Origin: SIG455 sp045646385
Lineage (GTDB): Bacteria > Bacillota > Clostridia > UMGS1810
Direction: 5' to 3'
Length of the DNA: 36,896 nt
Assembly (NCBI GenBank): GCA_045646385.1
Contig: JAZRKQ010000004.1
Span: forward strand, 1 to 36,896
Shown here: in pieces, positions 31,225 to 36,896 of the stretch
How the letters are laid out: each line of letters starts with the position of its first letter
Numbering within the stretch: position 1 is the first letter of the stretch
Notes under the pieces: generated by a model
Told to the model about the DNA's origin: nothing
What the model saw: the letters and a program-made list of their open reading frames with translations, nothing else
Database searches by the model: none
Program-made: the position numbers and the translations under genes

Positions 31225-32091
31225 TTATTCACACTGATTTTCGCACGTGTATTGTTGGTTTTTAACTTTTTTGGAGCATCTAATAAGCATGACTAACGCC
31301 AAAACAACAGTAATCAACGCTACAATCTGCGAAATACGGACAGGACCTAAGTAAAGACTGTCCAAACGCAAGCCCTCTATCCATAGTCTGCCTATTCCGT
31401 AAGAGAGCAGATATGTCCAGAAAACCTGACCGTCGAATTTCTTCTTGTTAATAATATTTATAAGCAAAACAACAACACAGACATTCCAGAGCGATTCATA
31501 TAAAAATGTAGGGTGTACCTCCGCCCATGTTGATAAAGTTGCGTCCGTATAGAGCCTCATTCTCCACGGGATAAGGCTGCTTGCAGGTGCACCGAATGCC
31601 TCACGATTAACAAAATTTCCCCATCTGCCTATAGCCTGACCTATGGCAAGACCTATACAACCTACATCTATACACTTTAGCGGATTGATTTTTTTAACCT
31701 TACAATAAATAAGTACTGCGGCAACCGCACCTATAACTGCTCCGTATATAGCGATGCCGCCCTCCCAGATTTTAAATACATCTGCAAATCTGTTTTTGTA
31801 ACTGTCCCACTTGAAAATAACGTAGTATATTCTTGCGCATATAACTGCCGACGGTGCACCAAATATAACCATATCAAAAATAGTATCTTCGCTTACACCG
31901 TGTTTTTTGCCAATGCGCAAACAAACCAAAACAGCAACTATAAGACCAATTGCTATAATTATACCATACCAATGAATATTAGTTCCGAAAAAAGTTCTAT
32001 CCGGATTAAATATCAAATTCAAAGAGGGAAATTCTATCGGTCCGTTAAAGGCCCGCTGTCCGAGATTATATGATGCGCTTATATCCCCCAT
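31225..32091 (-). CDS. lgt: Prolipoprotein diacylglyceryl transferase
   Basis: Lgt transfers diacylglycerol from phosphatidylglycerol to the lipobox cysteine of prelipoproteins, such as the neighbouring binding protein. The 288-residue membrane protein has about seven helices and the family landmarks IHWYGIIIAIGL, IWEGGIAIYGAVIG, GQAIGRWGNFVNREAFG (the Lgt signature) and HPTFLYESLWN. The ATG at 32091 follows AAGGAGG. It lies 13 bases after ymfH and is probably its operon partner. Its product phosphatidylglycerol requirement links it to pgsA, elsewhere in the window. Confidence 0.95.
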   Translation of the reverse strand: MGDISASYNLGQRAFNGPIEFPSLNLIFNPDRTFFGTNIHWYGIIIAIGLIVAVLVCLRIGKKHGVSEDTIFDMVIFGAPSAVICARIYYVIFKWDSYKNRFADVFKIWEGGIAIYGAVIGAVAAVLIYCKVKKINPLKCIDVGCIGLAIGQAIGRWGNFVNREAFGAPASSLIPWRMRLYTDATLSTWAEVHPTFLYESLWNVCVVVLLINIINKKKFDGQVFWTYLLSYGIGRLWIEGLRLDSLYLGPVRISQIVALITVVLALVMLIRCSKKVKNQQYTCENQCE

Positions 32092-32104
32092 TTAAACCGC
32101 CTCC

Positions 32105-33382
32105 TTATGACACTATAGAAACCGCCATATTTTCTTTTGCAAAAACATCATTAAGACGTTTTGTTACATAATCAATATCAACTGTTTCAAATACATTGTG
32201 GAAATTAAAAATGTTAATGCCGTTTAATATATTACGAACAACCATAGTGCCAATGCTTTCCACGTCGTTAAATCCTCGTGCAAAACCGCCAAAAACCGCT
32301 TTGCGCACACGGTTGAAATCATCTTCGTTAATACCGTCTGCTTTAATTTTTTCAATAGTATTCTCTATACGCTTGCAAACTTCCTCTGGTTTTTCGCTCT
32401 CTCCGCCAAACACTACGCACGCAAACTGGGGCTCACACATTATGTCTGTGGCAAAATTAGCATTTATAAGTCCCTCTTCATACATATCATTATAAAGGTC
32501 GCTGCTTCTTCCGGCAATCAATTTTACAAGTATTTTCATAGCGATTTCATTTTTTAAAAGTTCATCGCCGCCTGATAAGTCGTTTATCTTATAACCGAGA
32601 TTGAAAAGTGGTATGGCAACATCAAGTTTGGAACGTATTTCTCCCTTATATGCACCTGCAGGCTCATCAGGGTAAATAGAAACCGCTGCTTCGCCCGTTC
32701 CATCTTTGGTGATTGTTTCGTCCACGATTTTTGCAATATCTTCAGGCTTTACATCACCAACTACACAAACAGCCATATTTGAAGGGTCATAAAATGTATT
32801 GTAACATTTATAAAGCACATCTTTATCAATCTTTGAAATGCTTTCCACCGTGCCCGCAATATCAATTTTTACAGGATGTTTTTCATAAAGTGCTTTAAGC
32901 AGGTTAAACTGCACCTGCCAGTCGGGGTCATCGTCGTACATACGTATTTCCTGACCAATAATTCCTTGCTCTTTTTCTACATTTTCGTCCGTAAAATACG
33001 GCTCCTGAACATAAGACAATAAATGAGCAAAATTTTCGTTAAAATTATCTGTACAAGAAAAAAGATAGCACGTACAGTTAAACGATGTAAACGCATTGGC
33101 ATTTGCCCCGTATTTTGCAAATTTATCAAAAGCATTAGTGCCGTCGGGCTGTTCAAACATTTTGTGCTCTAAAAAATGTGCTATTCCGTCGGGAACGGTA
33201 ACGGGTTCGTTTTCATCTTTAGGAATAAACTGGCTGTCTATTGAGCCGTAACGCGTACCGAATATAGCATATTTTTTAACAAAGCCGGGTTTTGGTACAA
33301 CAAATACACCCAATCCGCTTTTATGCTCGCCTACATACATTACCTCACCAATGGATTTGTTTTCTATTTTATTAAGTTGCAT
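32105..33382 (-). CDS. ymfH: M16 family zinc peptidase (YmfH-like, catalytic-type)
   Basis: The 425-residue protein has the inverted zinc motif HFLEH (69-73) in PDGIAHFLEHKMFEQPDGTN, with a third-ligand Glu region EKEQGIIGQEIRMYDD about 80 residues later. Two M16 half-domains follow the usual layout. It resembles B. subtilis YmfH; databases list this pair as associated with EF-P 5-aminopentanol modification, but its substrate is not established here. The ATG at 33382 shares one base with the ymfF stop (TAATG), so translation is coupled. Together with YmfF it probably forms a heterodimer, in the manner of mitochondrial processing peptidase. Confidence 0.88.
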   Translation of the reverse strand: MQLNKIENKSIGEVMYVGEHKSGLGVFVVPKPGFVKKYAIFGTRYGSIDSQFIPKDENEPVTVPDGIAHFLEHKMFEQPDGTNAFDKFAKYGANANAFTSFNCTCYLFSCTDNFNENFAHLLSYVQEPYFTDENVEKEQGIIGQEIRMYDDDPDWQVQFNLLKALYEKHPVKIDIAGTVESISKIDKDVLYKCYNTFYDPSNMAVCVVGDVKPEDIAKIVDETITKDGTGEAAVSIYPDEPAGAYKGEIRSKLDVAIPLFNLGYKINDLSGGDELLKNEIAMKILVKLIAGRSSDLYNDMYEEGLINANFATDIMCEPQFACVVFGGESEKPEEVCKRIENTIEKIKADGINEDDFNRVRKAVFGGFARGFNDVESIGTMVVRNILNGINIFNFHNVFETVDIDYVTKRLNDVFAKENMAVSIVS

Positions 33383-34650
33383 TATTCTTCTCTACCTTTC
33401 AAAAAATAAACTGTGTCAAGAGTAACATCCGAAAACGCGTCTTTAATCTGTTCAAGCGTAACCGCACGGACATTTTCTATCGCCTCATCAACTGTTACAA
33501 TCTTGCCTGAAAGTATCTGACCAAGATAAAAACTTCTGAGCATATACGGGCTGTCTAAATATGAACGATACTGGTTTATTATAAAATCTTTTGAAATTTC
33601 GAGTTCATCCTCAGATATTTTTCCTGCTTTTACATCGTCCAGTTGCTGAAGAATTTCTTTTTTTGCACGCTCGTAATTTTTGAATTCTATACCGGAACTT
33701 ATAAGCATTACTTTCGAATATTTATCTAATCTGCTCGAAACATAATACGCAAGCGATGATTTTTCCCTTACATTGTTAAAAAGTTTCGAATGTGCGCCTG
33801 AGCCGAATACGCTGTTGCCTACTAAAAGCGGATAATATAGTTCATCGTCAACACCGATAAATGTGCGCAGACCCATAGCAAGTTTTCCCTGAGCAACATC
33901 GAACGATTCTTCAACATTTTTAACATCACGCTTCTGTGCGTTTGAATATTCCATTTCAACAGGCGTTATATCAAAATCATATCTGCCTATGTTATTTTCC
34001 ACAGTTTCTTTAATAGAGTCTATATCGCATTTGCCCACAACAAAAATGTCTATAGGGCTTGTTGTGATGATATTTTTATAATGCTCATACAGATTTGTGC
34101 TGTTAAGTTCAGCCAAATCCTCTACATAACCGTATTCATTGATACCACCGCTTTCGCCCTCGCACATTTCCTCCATGCAACGGAAATCTGCATAAGCACG
34201 CTTATCGTTTATAAGACTTTCTATATTATCTTTTAAATTTTTCTTTTCCGTTTCAACATAACTTTCAACAAATCTGCCTTCTTCTGTAGCGGGGTTAAAC
34301 ATAAACTCAAACATAAGTTCAACTACATCTGCTATGACATCCTCTCCGCACACAGAAGCATCTACCACACTGCACGATGTTACTAAAGACTGCACCGCAC
34401 CCCTGCGTGAAACAGACACATCATAAGCCGTTCCGTAAAGCGATTCTAAGTGACGATTGATTTGCTTCATAGACGGGTATGTTGCCGTACCGGATTTTAA
34501 AACACCTGAAAGCAGAGAGTTTTTGGTAACTTCCCCGCGTGATACAGGTCTGTGCAAATATACGGACATAGACACCGTTTTATACTTACTGTCGCTTATA
34601 TAATACAGATTTATACCCTTACGTATATTGAACTTTTGCAATTCATACAT
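33382..34650 (-). CDS. ymfF: M16 family peptidase-like protein (YmfF-like, non-catalytic partner)
   Basis: The 422-residue protein shares the M16 fold with the next gene (IDIFVVGKCDIDSIKETVEN; VREKSSLAYYVSSRL, the R/Y substrate-binding segment), but the HxxEH zinc motif is missing: the corresponding stretch reads LLSGVLKSGTATYPS. It therefore probably provides the non-catalytic half of a heterodimer with YmfH. I chose the ATG at 34650, with AGGAGG 8 bases upstream; the TTG at 34668 lies before that site. A promoter is seen at 34693-34721. It is the first gene of ymfF-ymfH-lgt. Confidence 0.88.
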   Translation of the reverse strand: MYELQKFNIRKGINLYYISDSKYKTVSMSVYLHRPVSRGEVTKNSLLSGVLKSGTATYPSMKQINRHLESLYGTAYDVSVSRRGAVQSLVTSCSVVDASVCGEDVIADVVELMFEFMFNPATEEGRFVESYVETEKKNLKDNIESLINDKRAYADFRCMEEMCEGESGGINEYGYVEDLAELNSTNLYEHYKNIITTSPIDIFVVGKCDIDSIKETVENNIGRYDFDITPVEMEYSNAQKRDVKNVEESFDVAQGKLAMGLRTFIGVDDELYYPLLVGNSVFGSGAHSKLFNNVREKSSLAYYVSSRLDKYSKVMLISSGIEFKNYERAKKEILQQLDDVKAGKISEDELEISKDFIINQYRSYLDSPYMLRSFYLGQILSGKIVTVDEAIENVRAVTLEQIKDAFSDVTLDTVYFLKGREE

Positions 34651-34692
34651 TAATTTTTCCTCCTGCAAATTTACTTTACAACGTCATTTAAT

Positions 34693-34721
34693 AGTATAAC
34701 ATATTTTTTCAAAAATACCAA
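34693..34721 (-). promoter_or_regulatory. Sigma-A promoter candidate of ymfF-ymfH-lgt
   Basis: On the minus strand, TTGGTA (34721-34716), 17-base spacer, TATACT (34698-34693), about 43 bases before the ymfF ATG. It is divergent from the spoVG promoter. Confidence 0.6.
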
Positions 34722-34863
34722 CAAATTTATTTGTTTTAATATTAGGAAAATTACACAATCGAAAAAATCACTTTGAAGTTGTTTTTCAATGTCAACACGC
34801 ACAAAAGAAATGGGTTTTATTTGTTATAAATTACAGAATTTAAATTTTTGGAATGTTAATTTA

Positions 34864-34892
34864 TTGACAATATTAAACAAGTCTACTATAAT
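34864..34892 (+). promoter_or_regulatory. Consensus sigma-A promoter of spoVG
   Basis: TTGACA (34864-34869), 17-base spacer, TATAAT (34887-34892). In B. subtilis spoVG is known for sigma-H control; here the visible promoter is sigma-A type. The leader of about 65 bases contains short complementary runs (GTATTG near 34910 and CAATAC near 34937) of doubtful meaning. The gap 34651-34962 otherwise holds no gene that I can see. Confidence 0.82.
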
Positions 34893-34962
34893 AAGTAGAG
34901 GAAAGGTTGGTATTGCCTCAAATGACGGTACTGACCAATACTGTTCAAAAGGAGTAATACCA

Positions 34963-35235
34963 ATGGAAATCACTAATGTGAAAATCAGAAAAATCAGTTC
35001 AGACGGAAAAATGAAAGCAGTTGCTTCCGTTACGTTTGACGATGCATTTGTAGTTCACGACATCAAGGTTATCGAAAATGAAGACAAGGTGTTTGTTGCA
35101 ATGCCTAACCGCAGAATGAAAGACGGTACTTTCAAAGATGTTGCTCACCCTGTTAATTTCGAGACAAGAAAATACATAGAGGAAATCATCATCAATGCAT
35201 ACAACGAGGCTGAGGACCCCGCAGAGGAAATCTGA
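34963..35235 (+). CDS. spoVG: SpoVG regulator
   Basis: SpoVG is a small nucleic-acid-binding regulator, first found as a stage V sporulation gene, that affects septation and many other processes across Firmicutes. The 90-residue protein has the canonical start MEITNVKIRKISSDGKMKAV, VVHDIKVIENEDKVFVAMPN, RRMKDGTFKDVAHPVN, and a C-terminal helix (TRKYIEEIIINAYNEAE) that forms the DNA-binding end. The ATG at 34963 follows AAAAGGAG at 8 bases. The longer in-frame extension to 34789 crosses the promoter and is rejected. It is monocistronic with its own terminator. Confidence 0.96.
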   Translation: MEITNVKIRKISSDGKMKAVASVTFDDAFVVHDIKVIENEDKVFVAMPNRRMKDGTFKDVAHPVNFETRKYIEEIIINAYNEAEDPAEEI

Positions 35236-35263
35236 GCAGGCTTCAAGTTTTGTTTTGATTTTC

Positions 35264-35294
35264 AAACCGCATCTTAAAAGATGCGGTTTTTGTT
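35264..35294 (+). terminator. Terminator of spoVG
   Basis: AAACCGCATCTT (35264-35275) pairs perfectly with AAGATGCGGTTT (35278-35289), followed by TTTGTTT. It lies 28 bases after the spoVG stop. Confidence 0.9.
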
Positions 35295-35353
35295 TGCTTT
35301 TTTTTATAAAAAGGTGTATACTGTAAATATCTTTTTACAAGGGGATGTTTTTT

Positions 35354-36175
35354 ATGCCGGTATATCCGCAAAATTTACATACACACGGAACTTTTTGTGA
35401 CGGAAGATACGAGTACGAAGAAACCGTTAAGCGCGCCATTGAACTCGGATTTAAATCTATAGGCTTTTCAGGGCATTCGTATACATCTTTTGATTTAGAA
35501 CCGTGTATGACATTGGAAAATACTGTTTTATATAAAAAACGCATTTCGGAACTTAAAGAAAAATACAACGGCATAATAGATATATTCTGCGGAATTGAAT
35601 TTGATGTTTTTTCAGAGGATGACCCTACCGATTATGATTATGTTATAGGAGATGCACACTATATTAAAAAAGGCAATGAATACCTCGTTACAGATTACTC
35701 TGACCCGAATTCCCTTGCAGAAATTATAGACAACTATTATGGCGGAGACGGATTGAAATGTGCAAAAGACTACTACGAAACTATGACACTGGTTACAAAA
35801 CTTGCAAAATGCGATATAGTCGGCCATTTTGACCTTATAACAAAACATTGCGAAAAGCATAATCTAATAGACACAAGTTCAAAATTGTATAAAAACTATA
35901 CCTTAGAATCTTTAACCGCCATAGCAGAAAAAATCCAGGTTTTTGAAATAAACGTAGGCGCTATTGCAAGGGGATACCGATACACCCCCTACCCTGCACC
36001 ATTTATTTTGAAAAGAATTAAAGAACTGGGGTGCGGTGTTGTAATAAGTTCCGATTGCCACGACATACGTTATCTCAACACTAACTTTGATGTTGGTATA
36101 GACCTTGCAAAGTCGTGCGGTTTTAACGAAGTGATGATACTTACAAAAAACGGTTTTGAAGGATTAAAGATATAA
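35354..36175 (+). CDS. PHP-family histidinol-phosphatase-like protein
   Basis: The 273-residue PHP protein has the metal-ligand series NLHTHGTFCDG (H9, H11), GFSGHSYTS, FCGIEFDVF, YVIGDAHYI, DIVGHFDLITKH, FEINVGAI and VISSDCHD, the pattern of HisJ/HisK-type L-histidinol phosphate phosphatases. I chose the ATG at 35354 because GGGG lies about 9 bases upstream; the ATG at 35345 directly abuts it. No other his genes are nearby, so a role in histidine synthesis is possible but not shown; related PHP phosphatases act on other substrates. It has a weak -10 (TATACT, 35317-35322) and its own terminator. Confidence 0.8.
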   Translation: MPVYPQNLHTHGTFCDGRYEYEETVKRAIELGFKSIGFSGHSYTSFDLEPCMTLENTVLYKKRISELKEKYNGIIDIFCGIEFDVFSEDDPTDYDYVIGDAHYIKKGNEYLVTDYSDPNSLAEIIDNYYGGDGLKCAKDYYETMTLVTKLAKCDIVGHFDLITKHCEKHNLIDTSSKLYKNYTLESLTAIAEKIQVFEINVGAIARGYRYTPYPAPFILKRIKELGCGVVISSDCHDIRYLNTNFDVGIDLAKSCGFNEVMILTKNGFEGLKI

Positions 36176-36189
36176 TCAGTTATAAATTT

Positions 36190-36216
36190 AAAAGGACACC
36201 TGAAAGGTGTCCTTTT
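36190..36216. terminator. Bidirectional terminator between the PHP gene and gap
   Basis: AAAAGGACACC (36190-36200) pairs perfectly with GGTGTCCTTTT (36206-36216) around a 5-base loop. It is 14 bases after the PHP stop and 19 bases beyond the GAPDH stop on minus. Confidence 0.9.
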
Positions 36217-36235
36217 CGATTGTATTAATCTTAAA

Positions 36236-36895
36236 TTAGATTTCTGCGAAGTATTTGATTGTTCTAACCATCTGGCTGGTGTAACTGTTCTCGTTGTCAT
36301 ACCAAGAAACAACCTGTACTTCATAAAGGTCATCAGCAATTTTTGCAACCATTGTCTGTGTTGCATCGAAGAGTGAACCGTATGTGATACCTACGATATC
36401 AGAAGAAACGATTTCGTCCTCGTTGTAACCGAAAGACTCAGAACTTGCAGCTTTCATAGCAGCGTTGATTGCTTCTTTAGTAACATCTTTACCTTTTACA
36501 ACTGCTGTAAGGATAGTTGTTGAACCTGTTGTTACAGGAACTCTCTGAGCTGAACCGATAAGCTTACCGTTAAGTTCAGGGATAACAAGACCGATAGCCT
36601 TTGCAGCACCTGTTGAGTTAGGAACGATGTTTGCAGCACCTGCTCTTGCTCTTCTTAAATCACCTTTTCTGTGTGGACCGTCAAGAATCATCTGGTCCCC
36701 TGTGTAAGCGTGGATTGTAGCCATGATACCGCACTGGATAGGAGCATAATCGTTAAGAGCCTTAGCCATAGGAGCGAGGCAGTTTGTTGTGCATGAAGCA
36801 GCAGAGATGATCTTGTCATCAGCTGTGAGAGTATTCTCGTTAACGCTGAATACGATTGTAGGAAGATCATTGCCTGCGGGAGCAGAAATAACAAC
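36236..36895 (-). CDS. gap: Glyceraldehyde-3-phosphate dehydrogenase (C-terminal part)
   Basis: The open frame runs from the window edge to the stop at 36236 and gives the last 219 residues of GAPDH, which converts glyceraldehyde-3-phosphate to 1,3-bisphosphoglycerate with NAD(P). The catalytic Cys is in SAASCTTNCLAPMAK, followed by HAYTGDQMILDGPHRKGDLR, RARAGAANIVPNSTGAAKAI, SAQRVPVTTGSTTIL and WYDNENSYTSQMVR. The start lies beyond 36896. Dense use of GTT/GCT/AAG codons suggests strong expression. It supplies the glycolytic step between aldolase and the pfkA/pyk block. Confidence 0.97.
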   Translation of the reverse strand, partial: VVISAPAGNDLPTIVFSVNENTLTADDKIISAASCTTNCLAPMAKALNDYAPIQCGIMATIHAYTGDQMILDGPHRKGDLRRARAGAANIVPNSTGAAKAIGLVIPELNGKLIGSAQRVPVTTGSTTILTAVVKGKDVTKEAINAAMKAASSESFGYNEDEIVSSDIVGITYGSLFDATQTMVAKIADDLYEVQVVSWYDNENSYTSQMVRTIKYFAEI

Positions 36896-36896
36896 C

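Noticed and set aside
32713..32898. Plus-strand open frame within ymfH
   Set aside because: Low-complexity shadow frame without a start signal; one of many such antisense frames in this AT-rich window.
34789..34962. N-terminal extension of SpoVG to a 148-residue protein
   Set aside because: It crosses the consensus promoter and ribosome-binding site; the 90-residue form starts exactly as the family does.
1..36896. CRISPR arrays, tRNA/rRNA genes, insertion sequences or prophage genes
   Set aside because: I found no regularly spaced direct repeats, cloverleaf sequences, transposase or phage proteins; gene order is that of core chromosome.

Overview
The window is AT-rich chromosomal DNA from an endospore-forming, low-GC Gram-positive bacterium of the class Clostridia. 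The evidence is the spoIIAA-spoIIAB-sigF operon, an alpha/beta small acid-soluble spore protein, SpoVG, HprK, WhiA, a Bacillus-like pyruvate kinase with an extra C-terminal domain, Shine-Dalgarno sequences in front of nearly every gene, and frequent TTG/GTG starts. I cannot name a genus. There is no phage, insertion sequence, CRISPR array, rRNA or tRNA that I can see; almost everything is core chromosome.

Layout. 1-378 is the tail of a NagB-like sugar-phosphate isomerase. 530-1845 (minus) holds two membrane proteins, one with a zinc ribbon, preceded by a 200-base stretch full of inverted repeats that looks like a structured leader. 2250-7676 (minus) is a tight run recA-recX-rimO-pgsA-CDF transporter-LexA-like regulator. 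A spore protein gene (7845-8027, plus) converges on the next block and shares its terminator. 8065-24843 (minus) is a long co-directional block: hprK, PHP phosphatase, ROK glucokinase, murB, whiA, dnaE, a small Cys-rich protein, pfkA, pyk, a 58-residue membrane protein, valS, folC, then the sporulation operon spoIIAA-spoIIAB-sigF with its own sigma-H/Spo0A-type control region. 25103-28602 (plus) carries nagA, an unusual ROK kinase and a class II aldolase behind near-consensus promoters. 28767-31094 (minus) is an amino-acid ABC transporter. 31225-34650 (minus) is ymfF-ymfH-lgt. 34963-36175 (plus) is spoVG and a PHP histidinol-phosphatase-like gene. The window ends in a partial GAPDH gene (minus).

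How it fits together. Many genes serve sugar catabolism and its control: the ROK kinases, NagA and NagB-like enzymes feed fructose-6-phosphate into PfkA, aldolase, GAPDH and pyruvate kinase, while HprK would read glycolytic intermediates. The second theme is sporulation (SpoIIA operon, SASP, SpoVG) and the third is replication, repair and translation.

The most unusual item is the amino-acid ABC transporter's binding protein (30264-31094). The segment that normally ends a family-3 solute-binding protein lies at its N-terminus, right after the lipobox, and is absent from its C-terminus, so the protein appears to be a natural circular permutant with an intact ligand pocket. Other points of interest are a LexA/S24-like regulator without its catalytic serine, the leader at 1861-2069, the absence of rapZ and yvcK between murB and whiA, and a nagA-linked ROK protein with a long N-terminal extension.
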